The notes: a model not told the origin generated them from the letters alone. A stretch of 64,000 nt of DNA from Scandinavium manionii (GCF_024764775.1 NZ_JALIGC010000036.1:186001-250000), one strand, 5' to 3'; positions 47,603 to 56,794 are shown, counted from the stretch's first letter. Translations and numbers: made by a program.

Positions 47603-49090
47603 TTAGAGCGTGACGCCAGACTTAAAGATAGCCAGTTCACGGAAATCATTCTTTTCATTACAGGTCTGCTTGCCATTGGCGAATTCCACGATGGTATCGA
47701 CAAATTCAGTCAGCACCTCCGGCATTGCTTTGCCGTGGATGAGCTGCCCGGCATCGAAGTCGATCCAGTGCTTTTTCTTCGCCGCCAGCTCGCTGTTAGT
47801 GGCGATTTTCACCGTCGGCACAAAACCACCGTACGGCGTGCCGCGCCCGGTGCTGAACAGCACCATGTGGCAGCCTGCCCCGGCTAATGCGCTGGTCGCG
47901 ACCGCATCGTTACCCGGGGCGCTCAGCAGGTTAAGACCGTGGGTTTTCAGGCGCTCGCCGTAGCGCAGTACGTCAACCACCTGGCTGGAGCCTGCTTTCT
48001 GCGTGCAGCCCAGCGATTTCTCTTCCAGGGTCGTTATCCCGCCCGCTTTGTTGCCCGGCGATGGGTTTTCGTAAATAGGCTGGTTATGCGCGATGAAGTA
48101 CTGTTTGAAATCGTTGACCATAGTGACAGTCTTTTCAAACGTGGCTTCGTCGCGGCAGTGGCTCATTAGGATCTGTTCGGCGCCGAACATTTCCGGCACT
48201 TCGGTCAGAACGGTGGTGCCGCCGTTACCAATCACATAATCAGAGAAACGCCCCAGCATGGGGTTGGCGGTGATGCCGGAAAGGCCATCGGAACCGCCGC
48301 ATTCCAGTCCAAACTTCAGCTCGCTGAGTTTGCCCGGTTCGCGTTTGTCGTGACGCATGACGTCGTAAAGCTGATGCAGTTCTTCAAGGCCCGCTTCCAC
48401 TTCGTCGTCCTGCTTCTGACAGATCATGAAGTGCACGCGGTCGGCGTCAAATTCACCCAGCGTTTCACGGAACGCATCGACCTGGTTGTTCTCACAACCG
48501 AGGCCAATCACCAGCACTGCCCCGGCATTCGGATGACGCACCATGTTTTGCAGCATGGTGCGGGTGTTGATGTGATCGTCGCCCAGCTGCGAACAGCCGT
48601 AGGTGTGGCTGAACAGGAACACGCCGTCGGTGCCTTCGGCATCGTTAGTCTCTTTGAGAAAACGATTCTGAATTTGACGCGCGATCCCGTTGACGCAGCC
48701 CACGGTCGGCAGGATCCACAGCTCGTTACGAACGCCAACTTCACCGTTTGCACGACGATAAACCTGCACGTCGCGATCGCCTGCCTGGCTCAGTTCCGCC
48801 TGCAGGTCTGGTTGATAGCTGTACTCGTCCAGATCACTAAGATTGGTGCGCGTGTTGTGGGAATGAATGTGTTCCCCTGGCGCAATGTCCGTAAGCGCAT
48901 GACCAATCGGCAATCCATATTTGACGATGTTTTCACCCTTCGCAATCGCGAACAGAGCAAACTTATGCCCGCGCACGACGTCAGACTGCAGGCGTACCGT
49001 CTGACCTTCCACGGTCACTTCCTGCCCCGCGGCGATATCAGTCAGCGCGACGACGACATTGTCCAGCGAATGGATTTTGATGTATTGCAT
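47603..49090 (-). CDS. uxaA: Altronate dehydratase UxaA
   Basis: I chose the ATG at 49090 (495 residues, K-12 length), not the TTG three codons upstream. SAF domain at the N terminus, then the dehydratase core with YGCSQLGDDH and LGCTQKAGSSQ cysteine motifs. Converts D-altronate to 2-keto-3-deoxygluconate, an Fe-dependent step of galacturonate catabolism. Second gene of uxaCA, 19 bases after uxaC. Confidence 0.96.
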   Translation of the reverse strand: MQYIKIHSLDNVVVALTDIAAGQEVTVEGQTVRLQSDVVRGHKFALFAIAKGENIVKYGLPIGHALTDIAPGEHIHSHNTRTNLSDLDEYSYQPDLQAELSQAGDRDVQVYRRANGEVGVRNELWILPTVGCVNGIARQIQNRFLKETNDAEGTDGVFLFSHTYGCSQLGDDHINTRTMLQNMVRHPNAGAVLVIGLGCENNQVDAFRETLGEFDADRVHFMICQKQDDEVEAGLEELHQLYDVMRHDKREPGKLSELKFGLECGGSDGLSGITANPMLGRFSDYVIGNGGTTVLTEVPEMFGAEQILMSHCRDEATFEKTVTMVNDFKQYFIAHNQPIYENPSPGNKAGGITTLEEKSLGCTQKAGSSQVVDVLRYGERLKTHGLNLLSAPGNDAVATSALAGAGCHMVLFSTGRGTPYGGFVPTVKIATNSELAAKKKHWIDFDAGQLIHGKAMPEVLTEFVDTIVEFANGKQTCNEKNDFRELAIFKSGVTL

Positions 49091-49108
49091 ATCAACCAAC
49101 CTCGGGCA

Positions 49109-50521
49109 TTAGTTCAGTTCAATGGCGAAGTAATCACGCGCATTGTTAAAGCAGATATTTCTCACCATCTCGCCCAGCAGCTGAATATCCGCCGGCGCTT
49201 CACCCGCAGCCACCCAACGGCCAATCATCTGGCACAGGATGCGACGGAAGTATTCGTGGCGGGTATAGGACAGGAAGCTCCGGCTGTCGGTCAGCATGCC
49301 GACAAAGCGGCTCAGCAGGCCGAGCTGTGCCAGCTGGGTCATTTGACGTTCCATGCCGTCTTTCTGATCGTTGAACCACCAGCCGGAACCGAACTGCATT
49401 TTGCCCGGCATCCCTTCGCCCTGGAAGTTGCCGATCATGGTGCCGAGCACTTCGTTATCGCGCGGGTTCAGGCAGTACAGAATGGTTTTTGGCAGCAGGT
49501 TTTCTTCGTTCTGCTTGCTTAGCAATTTTGACAGTTCTTCCGCCAGCGGACGGTCGTTGATGGAGTCGAAGCCCACATCCGCGCCCAGCAGTTTGAACTG
49601 ACGCTGGTTGTTATTGCGCAGCGCACCAATGTGGTACTGCTGCACCCAGCTGCGACGCGCATATTCGCCGCCAAGCCAGACCAGTACTGCTGTTTTGAAC
49701 TGCGCGACTTCATGCTCACTCAGCGTTTCACCGGACAGACGACGCGCCAGAATAGCGTCGAGTTCCGCGTCGGTGGCGTCAGCAAACAGCACGACGTCCA
49801 GCGCGTGATCCGACACTTTACAGCCGTGAGCGGCAAAATGATCCAGACGACGGCTCAGCGCCGTTTGCAGATCGCTGAAGCGACGGATGTCAGTGTCAGA
49901 CACTTCGCCCAGCTTCGCCATGTAATCGTTGAAGGTCGCCTGTTCGATATTGAAGGCTTTATCCGGGCGCCAGCTCGGCAGCACTTTCACGTCAAAAGAG
50001 GTGTCTTTCGCCACGGTAGCGTGATGTTCCAGAGAATCAATCGGATCGTCGGTAGTGCCAACCATCTTCACATTCATCTGTTTCATGATCCCACGGGCAG
50101 AGAACTGATCCTGCGCCAGCAGATCGTTGCATTGATTCCAGATCTCGTCGGCGGTGTTTGGCGACAGCAGTTTGCCAGTAATGCCGAATGGACGACGCAG
50201 CTCGAGGTGTGTCCAGTGATATAGCGGGTTACCAATGGTGTGCGGCACGGTGGCGGCCCATGCATCGAATTTTTCACGGTCAGAGGCATCGCCGGTACAC
50301 AGACGTTCAGCCACGCCATTGGTACGCATTGCGCGCCATTTGTAGTGATCGCCTTTCAGCCAGATGTCATACAGATTTTTGAAACGGTAATTTTCGGCAA
50401 CCTGCTGCGGTGGAAGGTGGCAGTGGTAGTCGAAAATCGGCTGATCTTTGGCGTAGTCATGGTACAGACGGCGGGCAAAATCGGTGTCGAGCAGGAAATC
50501 TTCGGTCATAAACGGAGTCAT
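49109..50521 (-). CDS. uxaC: Glucuronate/galacturonate isomerase UxaC
   Basis: The 470-residue amidohydrolase-fold isomerase is nearly identical in length and motifs to K-12 UxaC (FDYHCHLPP metal site, HHATVAKD, MLTDSRSFLSYTRHEYFRR). It converts glucuronate to fructuronate and galacturonate to tagaturonate. First gene of uxaCA, divergent from exuT. Confidence 0.97.
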   Translation of the reverse strand: MTPFMTEDFLLDTDFARRLYHDYAKDQPIFDYHCHLPPQQVAENYRFKNLYDIWLKGDHYKWRAMRTNGVAERLCTGDASDREKFDAWAATVPHTIGNPLYHWTHLELRRPFGITGKLLSPNTADEIWNQCNDLLAQDQFSARGIMKQMNVKMVGTTDDPIDSLEHHATVAKDTSFDVKVLPSWRPDKAFNIEQATFNDYMAKLGEVSDTDIRRFSDLQTALSRRLDHFAAHGCKVSDHALDVVLFADATDAELDAILARRLSGETLSEHEVAQFKTAVLVWLGGEYARRSWVQQYHIGALRNNNQRQFKLLGADVGFDSINDRPLAEELSKLLSKQNEENLLPKTILYCLNPRDNEVLGTMIGNFQGEGMPGKMQFGSGWWFNDQKDGMERQMTQLAQLGLLSRFVGMLTDSRSFLSYTRHEYFRRILCQMIGRWVAAGEAPADIQLLGEMVRNICFNNARDYFAIELN

Positions 50522-50731
50522 TATCGTCTTCCTCTAAAAGAGTGCGTCAGATGCTTAACTGCAATGCTGCAAAGTTATCACACCAATTTCCAGTTCCTGA
50601 AGATTTTTTCGTGAGTCAGATCAATAAAAGCCGACAAAAAAATTACCCAAAAAGAAGTAAACCCTTCGCCAGGCCGCACCAGTACTGGCTCTTCTCAGCG
50701 CAAATAAAGACCCCACGGTTATTCCAGCATT

Positions 50732-50747
50732 TGTGACGGTTCTCACC
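50732..50747. promoter_or_regulatory. CRP site between uxaC and exuT
   Basis: TGTGA-CGGTTC-TCACC matches TGTGA-N6-TCACA at 9 of 10 core positions. Catabolite control of hexuronate genes is well established. Confidence 0.7.
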
Positions 50748-50755
50748 TTTTAAAG

Positions 50756-50766
50756 TTGTATGACAA
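50756..50766. promoter_or_regulatory. Candidate ExuR operator
   Basis: TTGTATGACAA is a near-palindrome of the kind bound by ExuR/UxuR-type FadR-subfamily GntR regulators. It is 8 bases from the CRP site, so joint control is likely. Assignment is by context. Confidence 0.45.
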
Positions 50767-50987
50767 GTTATCGTTTGCCCCGTCGCGACCTATAAGCCGA
50801 AGGAATGCATCACCGATGATTCAGTCATCGGAATTACCGGTACGGATACCGAATTCGCAGAATTATTAATGGCAAGGTTCGGGCCGTTACAGAAAATCTG
50901 TTACGCCCCCCCGTTACTTAAACATCCTCCTCCACTCAGGAAGATGACCGCGCAGCGCGCGAATAAAACAAAATGACGAGGTTTTAC

Positions 50988-52283
50988 ATGCGTAAGATTA
51001 AAGGGTTACGTTGGTACATGATTGCACTGGTGACGCTGGGCACCGTGCTCGGTTACCTCACTCGTAACACCGTGGCGGCCGCTGCGCCGACCTTTATGCA
51101 GGAACTGCATATTTCCACACAGCAATACTCTTACATCATCGCCGCCTATTCCGCGGCGTATACCATTATGCAGCCGGTTGCAGGCTACGTGCTTGACCTG
51201 TTAGGTACTAAGGTTGGCTACGCGATGTTCGCCGTTCTGTGGGCATGTTTCTGCGGCGCGACTGCGCTGGCAGGCAGCTGGGGCGGTCTGGCCGTGGCGC
51301 GTGGTGCTGTTGGTGCGGCAGAAGCGGCAATGATCCCGGCCGGTCTGAAAGCCAGCTCCGAGTGGTTCCCGGCAAAGGAACGTTCCGTTGCCGTCGGCTA
51401 CTTCAACGTCGGTTCCTCCATCGGCGGGATGATTGCGCCTCCGTTGGTGGTGTGGGCTATCGTCATGCACAGCTGGCAGATGGCGTTCATTATCTCCGGT
51501 GTCCTGAGCTTCGCATGGGCAATGGCCTGGCTGATTTTCTACAAACACCCGCGTGACCAGAAAAAACTGACCGAAGAAGAACGTGAGTACATCATCGGGG
51601 GCCAGGAAGCGCAGCATCAGACCGATAACGGCAAAAAAATGTCGGCCTGGCAGATTATCCGTAACCGCCAGTTCTGGGGTATCGCGCTGCCACGTTTCCT
51701 GGCGGAACCGGCGTGGGGTACTTTCAATGCCTGGATCCCGCTGTTCATGTTTAAAGTCTATGGCTTTGACCTGAAACACATTGCGATGTTTGCGTGGATG
51801 CCAATGCTGTTTGCTGACCTGGGATGCATCGTCGGCGGCTATCTGCCACCGCTGTTCCAGCGTAAGTTCGGCGTGAACCTGATTGTTTCCCGTAAGCTGG
51901 TCGTCACCATGGGTGCAGTCCTGATGATTGGTCCTGGCCTGATTGGCCTGTTCACCAGCCCGTACGTTGCAATTGCCCTGCTGTGCGTCGGCGGCTTTGC
52001 TCACCAGTCACTGTCCGGTGCGCTAATTACCCTTTCTTCCGACGTCTTTGGTCGTAACGAAGTGGCTACGGCGAACGGCCTGACCGGCATGGCGGCATGG
52101 ACAGCAAGTACATTGTTTGCACTGGTTGTCGGTGCGCTGGCCGATACTCTGGGCTTCAGCCCACTGTTCGCGGTACTGGCAGTGTTCGACCTGATTGGTG
52201 CCGTTGTTATCTGGACTGTGCTGCAGAACAAACCAGCAGCCGAAACCACTCACGCCGTGGGCGGGACAGCTACGCAGAGCTAA
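50988..52283 (+). CDS. exuT: Hexuronate transporter ExuT
   Basis: I chose the ATG at 50988 (431 residues, MRKIKGLRW start), seven bases after GAGG; an earlier ATG at 50973 has no good site. Twelve-helix MFS member of the anion:cation symporter family with GYLTRNTVAAAAP in helix 1 and AEPAWGTFNAW in the second half. Takes up galacturonate and glucuronate. Confidence 0.96.
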   Translation: MRKIKGLRWYMIALVTLGTVLGYLTRNTVAAAAPTFMQELHISTQQYSYIIAAYSAAYTIMQPVAGYVLDLLGTKVGYAMFAVLWACFCGATALAGSWGGLAVARGAVGAAEAAMIPAGLKASSEWFPAKERSVAVGYFNVGSSIGGMIAPPLVVWAIVMHSWQMAFIISGVLSFAWAMAWLIFYKHPRDQKKLTEEEREYIIGGQEAQHQTDNGKKMSAWQIIRNRQFWGIALPRFLAEPAWGTFNAWIPLFMFKVYGFDLKHIAMFAWMPMLFADLGCIVGGYLPPLFQRKFGVNLIVSRKLVVTMGAVLMIGPGLIGLFTSPYVAIALLCVGGFAHQSLSGALITLSSDVFGRNEVATANGLTGMAAWTASTLFALVVGALADTLGFSPLFAVLAVFDLIGAVVIWTVLQNKPAAETTHAVGGTATQS

Positions 52284-52303
52284 CCCTTACTATACCTGCT
52301 TTA

Positions 52304-52327
52304 AAGCCGCCTTCCGGGCGGCTTTTT
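52304..52327 (+). terminator. Intrinsic terminator of exuT
   Basis: AAGCCGCC-TTCC-GGGCGGCTT followed by TTT, 20 bases after the exuT stop. Confidence 0.85.
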
Positions 52328-52402
52328 GCCGTTAAGAAAGTGGTGAGTTTTCCGTAAAAGTGGTATAACAAATCCTCATGCCGTACCCTGCCTGGAGCGA
52401 AT

Positions 52403-53179
52403 ATGGAAATCACGGAATCACGCCGTTTATATCAACAGCTTGCCGCTGATCTGAAAAATCGCATCGAGCAAGGCGTTTATCTTGTGGGCGACAAACTGCC
52501 TGCGGAGCGTTTTATTGCCGACGAGAAGAACGTCAGCCGCACTGTGGTTCGTGAAGCCATTATTATGCTGGAAGTCGAAGGCTACGTTGAAGTCCGCAAA
52601 GGCTCCGGTATTCATGTCATTTCCAGCACCGCGAAGCACTACCACGCACCGGACGAATCCCTTGAGTTTGCCAATTATGGCCCGTTCGAGCTGTTACAGG
52701 CCCGCCAGCTTATCGAAAGTAATATTGCTGAGTTCGCCGCCACACAGGTGACGAAACAGGACATCATGAAGCTGATGGAAATCCAGGAGAATGCGCGCAA
52801 GGAGAAGTGCTTCCGCGACTCCGAATGGGATCTCCAGTTCCACGTCCAGGTTGCCCTGGCGACACAAAACACCGCGCTGGCGGCGATTGTCGAAAAAATG
52901 TGGACCCAGCGCGTGCATAACCCGTACTGGAAAAAACTCCACGACCACATCGATCTGCGCACGGTGGACAACTGGTGTGACGATCATGACCAAATTCTGA
53001 AAGCGCTGATCCGCAAAGACCCACACGCGGCAAAACTGGCAATGTGGCAGCATCTGGAAAACACCAAACTGATGCTGTTTAACGAAACCAGCGATGATTT
53101 CGAATTCAATGCCGACCGTTACCTTTTTGCAGATAATCCGGTGGTTCACCTCGATACCGCCGCCAACGGCGCGAAGTAA
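52403..53179 (+). CDS. exuR: Hexuronate regulon repressor ExuR
   Basis: The 258-residue GntR/FadR-subfamily repressor has a winged HTH (LPAERFIADEKNVSRTVVRE, about residues 33-52) and an FCD-type helical effector domain with metal-binding His residues. K-12 ExuR controls exuT, uxaCA and uxaB and responds to galacturonate. The CTGGAGCG sequence provides its ribosome site. The stop is followed at once by a 14-C tract. Confidence 0.95.
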   Translation: MEITESRRLYQQLAADLKNRIEQGVYLVGDKLPAERFIADEKNVSRTVVREAIIMLEVEGYVEVRKGSGIHVISSTAKHYHAPDESLEFANYGPFELLQARQLIESNIAEFAATQVTKQDIMKLMEIQENARKEKCFRDSEWDLQFHVQVALATQNTALAAIVEKMWTQRVHNPYWKKLHDHIDLRTVDNWCDDHDQILKALIRKDPHAAKLAMWQHLENTKLMLFNETSDDFEFNADRYLFADNPVVHLDTAANGAK

Positions 53180-53183
53180 GATT

Positions 53184-53197
53184 CCCCCCCCCCCCCC
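53184..53197 (+). repeat. Homopolymeric tract of 14 C
   Basis: Fourteen consecutive C residues begin five bases after the exuR stop. Such tracts are unstable and rare in enterobacterial chromosomes; the exact length may also be a base-calling artefact. Confidence 0.9.
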
Positions 53198-53378
53198 GAC
53201 CTCTCATCGGGGGTAAGTAAATCCACTATAGTGTCAGCCTGTGTAAAATCTCTCGCCTCTCCCCTCTTCAGACAGCAAAATCAATCGCAACAAACTGCAA
53301 TTTCTGTGACGTTAAACCAGAGCCTTTGTTACACTTAGATGCATTTTGTCGTTGACGAGTCAGGCGCTCCTGATTCGC

Positions 53379-53393
53379 GTAAAACATGGATAA
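53379..53393 (+). promoter_or_regulatory. CpxR-like box upstream of yqjA
   Basis: GTAAA-ACATG-GATAA matches the CpxR pattern GTAAA-N5-GTAAA at 8 of 10 positions. K-12 yqjA-mzrA is in the CpxR regulon, so the site is expected here. Confidence 0.45.
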
Positions 53394-53496
53394 GTTCAGA
53401 GCGTGTTGCCAGTGTCCATAATCAATCAATAACAACTGACGTCCGGCAGAAAAACGCGTTCAGGCATGACATTAATCGATGTACCAGGAATCGTGA

Positions 53497-54159
53497 ATGG
53501 AACTGTTAACCCAATTACTCAATGCCTTGTGGAGCCAGGATTTCGAAACCCTCGCCAACCCCTCCATGATAGGCATGCTCTACTTCGTGTTGTTTATGAT
53601 CCTATTCTTAGAGAACGGATTATTACCTGCCGCCTTTTTACCGGGCGATAGCCTGCTGGTGCTGGTTGGCGTGCTGATTGCCAAAGGTGCGATGGGCTTC
53701 CCGCTAACGCTGCTGCTGCTGACCACCGCCGCCAGCCTCGGCTGCTGGCTGAGCTACATTCAGGGCCGCTGGCTCGGGAATACGCGCATTGTGCAGAACT
53801 GGCTTTCGCACCTGCCCGCCCATTACCACCAGCGCGCACATCACCTGTTCCATAAGCACGGTTTATCCGCCCTGTTGGTCGGACGCTTTATCGCCTTTGT
53901 GCGCACGCTGCTGCCAACCATCGCCGGTCTGTCCGGTCTGAGCAGCACCCGTTTCCAGTTCTTCAACTGGATGAGCGGCCTGCTGTGGGTGCTTATCCTG
54001 ACGTCGCTCGGTTATCTGCTGGGGAAAACCCCGGTGTTTCTGAAATACGAAGATGCGCTGATGTCCTGCCTGATGCTGCTGCCTGTCGTGCTGCTGGTGA
54101 TTGGTCTGGTCGGGTCGCTTATCGTACTGGTGAAGAAAAAATACGGTAACCGGAGCTAG
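53497..54159 (+). CDS. yqjA: DedA-family membrane protein YqjA
   Basis: The 220-residue length equals K-12 YqjA. The functional residues of the family fall at the K-12 positions: Glu39, Asp51, Arg130 and Arg136, confirming the start. DedA proteins are proton-dependent transporters linked to membrane lipid balance and alkaline pH tolerance. It is followed after 2 bases by mzrA. Confidence 0.96.
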   Translation: MELLTQLLNALWSQDFETLANPSMIGMLYFVLFMILFLENGLLPAAFLPGDSLLVLVGVLIAKGAMGFPLTLLLLTTAASLGCWLSYIQGRWLGNTRIVQNWLSHLPAHYHQRAHHLFHKHGLSALLVGRFIAFVRTLLPTIAGLSGLSSTRFQFFNWMSGLLWVLILTSLGYLLGKTPVFLKYEDALMSCLMLLPVVLLVIGLVGSLIVLVKKKYGNRS

Positions 54160-54161
54160 GC

Positions 54162-54548
54162 ATGGGATTGCGCAACGTTACCCTTCGCCGGTTCAGTATC
54201 AGTCTCGGCGCATTGCTTATGCTGTGCGCCCTGCTTTGGTTCTGGGCGGCGATTCAACAACGCGAGTCGTCGCTGGCCATTCGTCCGGTCAGCGCCAATA
54301 TCAGCATGCCTGACGGCTTCTCTGTCTGGCATCATCTGGATGCTAACGGCATCCGCTTTAAGAGCATCACCCCGCAAAATGATGCTTTAGTGATTAAGTT
54401 TGAATCCAGCGACCAGAGCGCCGCCGCCAAAGTGGTGCTGGACAGAACCCTGCCCCACGGTTACATCATCGCTCAGCTTGATGATGAAGACTCGCTGGCC
54501 CCACAGTGGCTCTCCCGCCTTCGCGACACGCCGCACCGGTTTGGTTAA
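54162..54548 (+). CDS. mzrA: EnvZ-modulating protein MzrA
   Basis: The 128-residue bitopic protein has one membrane segment (about residues 13-29) and a periplasmic domain. K-12 MzrA binds EnvZ and links the Cpx and EnvZ/OmpR systems. Two-base spacing to yqjA indicates an operon. Confidence 0.92.
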   Translation: MGLRNVTLRRFSISLGALLMLCALLWFWAAIQQRESSLAIRPVSANISMPDGFSVWHHLDANGIRFKSITPQNDALVIKFESSDQSAAAKVVLDRTLPHGYIIAQLDDEDSLAPQWLSRLRDTPHRFG

Positions 54549-54697
54549 ACCCTTCCAGGATTCTGAATCTTTTCACAGGCTTTGGTGATTTCGCGTTTAC
54601 TTACTATCATTGAGTAAGCGGAAGTCACCCGCATCATCTCGTCGATTGGGTGGGGCACTGTCATAACGAGCCCACAACACAAGGGAAGGTTTAACCG

Positions 54698-55066
54698 ATG
54701 AAATACCGCATTTTTCTGGCTTTGGGCCTGGTGACAATGAGCGCTGGCGCGTTTGCCTCAACGCCGTGTCAGGAAAAGGAACAGGACATTCAGCGAGAAA
54801 TCCACTATGCCGAAAAACACAACAACCAAAGCCGCATTGACGGTCTGAACAACGCGCTGCGGGAAGTAAAAGACAACTGTAGCGACAGCAAGCTTCGGGC
54901 CGATCACCAAAAGAAAATTGCCGAACAGAAAGAAGAAATCACCGAACGTCGCCACGACCTTGATGAAGCTAAAACCAAGGGCGACGCGGACAAAATCAGT
55001 AAGCGTGAGCACAAGCTCACTGAAGCGCAGCAACAACTGAAAGCGCTAGAGTCTCGTGACTATTGA
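54698..55066 (+). CDS. yqjC: Periplasmic DUF1090 protein YqjC
   Basis: The 122-residue protein has a signal peptide ending AFA-STP and a long charged helix rich in Glu, Lys and Arg that should form a coiled coil; two Cys (CQEKEQ and DNCSDSK) could form a disulfide. Function unknown. Starts 149 bases after mzrA with AAGGAAGG upstream. Confidence 0.92.
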   Translation: MKYRIFLALGLVTMSAGAFASTPCQEKEQDIQREIHYAEKHNNQSRIDGLNNALREVKDNCSDSKLRADHQKKIAEQKEEITERRHDLDEAKTKGDADKISKREHKLTEAQQQLKALESRDY

Positions 55067-55106
55067 TTCAATGGAAGTCTAACAAAGTACACTGGAGAAC
55101 AAGATC

Positions 55107-55412
55107 ATGGCGAAAGATAACACCTCAGAACATCTGCGTGACGAACTGAAATCCCTGGCGGATACCCTGGAAGAGGTGCTGAACTCCTCCTCAGACAAAT
55201 CGAAAGAAGAACTTGGCAAACTGCGCAGCAAAGCAGAGCGCGCGCTGAAAGATAGCCGTCACCGTCTGGGTGAAACCAGCGATGCCCTTGCCAAACAAAC
55301 TCGTGAAGCCGCTGCACGCGCTGACGAATACGTGCGTGATAACCCATGGACCGGCGTGGGTATCGGTGCGGCCGTTGGGGTGGTGCTGGGTGTGCTGCTG
55401 TCGCGTCGTTAA
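55107..55412 (+). CDS. yqjD: Inner-membrane ribosome-associated protein YqjD
   Basis: The 101-residue DUF883/ElaB-YqjD protein has a long amphipathic helix and a C-terminal membrane helix (GVGIGAAVGVVLGVLLSRR). K-12 YqjD anchors ribosomes at the membrane in stationary phase. First of yqjDEK, with yqjE starting 2 bases after its stop. Confidence 0.94.
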   Translation: MAKDNTSEHLRDELKSLADTLEEVLNSSSDKSKEELGKLRSKAERALKDSRHRLGETSDALAKQTREAAARADEYVRDNPWTGVGIGAAVGVVLGVLLSRR

Positions 55413-55414
55413 TT

Positions 55415-55816
55415 ATGGCTGACTCACATCACTCAAACGGGCCAGGAAAAAGCGTTTTCGGCATCGGCCAGCGCATTGTCACCATCATGGTCGATATGGT
55501 GGAGACACGCCTGCGACTGGCAGTCGCTGAGCTGGAAGAGGAGAAAGCGAACCTTTTCCAGATGCTGCTGATGCTCGGCCTGACCATGCTGTTCGCGGCA
55601 TTCGGGCTGATGAGTTTGATGGTGCTGATTATCTGGGCCATCGATCCGCAATACCGGCTGAACGCCATGATTGCGACTACCGCCGTCCTGCTCCTGTTGG
55701 CGCTTATCGGCGCCGTCTGGACGCTGCGAAAAGCGCGGCGCTCAACGCTGCTGCGCCATACCCGCAACGAACTGGCGAACGATCGGGCGCTACTTGAGGA
55801 TGACGAACGTGAGTAG
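55415..55816 (+). CDS. yqjE: Membrane protein YqjE
   Basis: I chose the ATG at 55415 (133 residues), two bases past yqjD; a longer in-frame start at 55346 would lie inside yqjD. Two membrane helices (about residues 45-70 and 80-105) are preceded by an amphipathic helix. The family is the actinobacterial-type holin superfamily III. Function unknown. Overlaps yqjK by 8 bases. Confidence 0.92.
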   Translation: MADSHHSNGPGKSVFGIGQRIVTIMVDMVETRLRLAVAELEEEKANLFQMLLMLGLTMLFAAFGLMSLMVLIIWAIDPQYRLNAMIATTAVLLLLALIGAVWTLRKARRSTLLRHTRNELANDRALLEDDERE

Positions 55817-56108
55817 CAAAGTGGAACTGCAGAAGCGCAAAGCCTATCTGCTGAGCAAAATCCAACAGCAACGGCTGGACCTGTCCGCCAGCCGTCGTGA
55901 CTGGATAGAAGCCACTGATGTCTACGATCGCGGATGGAACACGCTGCTGAGCCTGCGCGCCTGGGCGCTGGTCGGCAGTAGCGTAATGGCTATCTGGTCA
56001 GTACGCCATCCACGCTTCCTGGTGCGCTGGGGCCGCCGCGGATTCGGCGTCTGGAGCGCCTGGCGACTGGTGAAAAGTACGATGCGCCAGCAGCAGTTAC
56101 GCCACTGA
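55809..56108 (+). CDS. yqjK: YqjK family protein, GTG start
   Basis: I chose GTG at 55809, giving 99 residues as in K-12 (MSSKVE start). An in-frame ATG nine bases upstream has no spaced ribosome site, whereas GAGG sits nine bases before the GTG. One weak membrane segment (about residues 52-66) and basic tail. Function unknown; co-translated with yqjE. Confidence 0.92.
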   Translation: MSSKVELQKRKAYLLSKIQQQRLDLSASRRDWIEATDVYDRGWNTLLSLRAWALVGSSVMAIWSVRHPRFLVRWGRRGFGVWSAWRLVKSTMRQQQLRH

Positions 56109-56116
56109 CAGCACTC

Positions 56117-56144
56117 TGCCCGGCGACTCCCTGTCCGCCGGGCA
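56117..56144. repeat. REP-like palindrome after yqjK
   Basis: TGCCCGGCG and CGCCGGGCA pair perfectly around a ten-base loop just after the yqjK stop, with the same GC core as the elements at 13709 and 17921. Probably an mRNA 3'-end stabiliser. Confidence 0.6.
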
Positions 56145-56329
56145 ATCTTGCCAATTTCCCTTTCCCGAATAAATACTCAATATCTTTGAAGAAGATCGAC
56201 AGTTTTCCTTGCTAACAATCCCCCTCCGTCACGATTACACTCCTTTCCATCGACAGCAAACCCGCGGTATCCCTGCGAATTTGCACAATAAATGAATAAA
56301 GCCGCCTGCGTGGTTTGATGGAGAGTAAA

Positions 56330-56722
56330 ATGAAAAAATTAGAAGATGTTGGTGTTCTGGTCGCTCGTATTCTGATGCCAGTCCTGTTTATCACTGCAGG
56401 CTGGGGCAAAATCACCGGTTATGCGGGCACTCAGCAGTACATGGAAGCGATGGGCGTTCCGGGTGCACTGCTGCCACTGACTATTCTGCTCGAATTCGGC
56501 GGCGGTCTGGCAATTCTGTTCGGCTTCCTGACCCGCACCACCGCGCTGTTCACCGCTGGTTTTACCCTGCTGACCGCGTTTATTTTCCACAGCAACTTTG
56601 CGGAAGGCGTTAACTCTCTGATGTTCATGAAAAACCTGACCATCGCTGGCGGTTTCCTGCTGCTAGCTATCACCGGTCCAGGCGCGTTCAGTATTGACCG
56701 CGTGCTGAACAAAAAGTGGTAA
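56330..56722 (+). CDS. yqjF: DoxX-family membrane protein YqjF
   Basis: I chose the ATG at 56330 (130 residues), preceded by GGAG; an upstream in-frame start adds five residues. Four membrane helices and the DoxX motif ITAGWGKITGY. K-12 yqjF responds to YhaJ and to aromatic compounds such as dinitrotoluene products. Probably redox or detoxification related. Confidence 0.93.
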   Translation: MKKLEDVGVLVARILMPVLFITAGWGKITGYAGTQQYMEAMGVPGALLPLTILLEFGGGLAILFGFLTRTTALFTAGFTLLTAFIFHSNFAEGVNSLMFMKNLTIAGGFLLLAITGPGAFSIDRVLNKKW

Positions 56723-56745
56723 GCCCGCTATACTGATTGAAGCGT

Positions 56746-56770
56746 AAAGCGAGGGAAATCCCTCGCTTTT
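56746..56770 (+). terminator. Intrinsic terminator of yqjF
   Basis: AAAGCGAGGG-AAAT-CCCTCGCTTT is a near-perfect stem directly upstream of the yqjG ribosome site. yqjF and yqjG may still be partly co-transcribed. Confidence 0.8.
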
Positions 56771-56794
56771 GTCATTTTTGAAGGAGAGAGAACC

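Larger units (their letters stand above)
50522..50987. promoter_or_regulatory. uxaCA-exuT divergent control region
   Basis: This 466-base gap has no gene. It holds a strong CRP site (50732-50747), an ExuR-like palindrome (50756-50766), a small hairpin CCGATGA-TTCAG-TCATCGG near 50814-50832 and a seven-C run. The exuT leader of about 200 bases after the operators has no recognised RNA element. Confidence 0.7.
53180..53496. promoter_or_regulatory. exuR-yqjA intergenic region
   Basis: These 317 bases hold no gene. They contain a 14-C homopolymer at 53184-53197 that can pair with GGGGG at 53209-53213 (a possible exuR terminator without a U run) and a CpxR-like box at 53379-53393. The yqjA promoter lies in the second half. 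Confidence 0.6.

Noticed and set aside
48350..49522. Long plus-strand open frame of 390 codons
   Set aside because: It is antisense to uxaA and uxaC, both clear K-12 homologues; its composition (many His, Gln, Arg) is typical of a shadow frame.
50522..50972. Hidden small gene or known RNA in the exuT leader
   Set aside because: No frame with a plausible start and site, and no recognised riboswitch motif; control sites explain the gap.
51201..52004. Minus-strand open frame of 267 codons
   Set aside because: Antisense to exuT; no family motif and no ribosome site.
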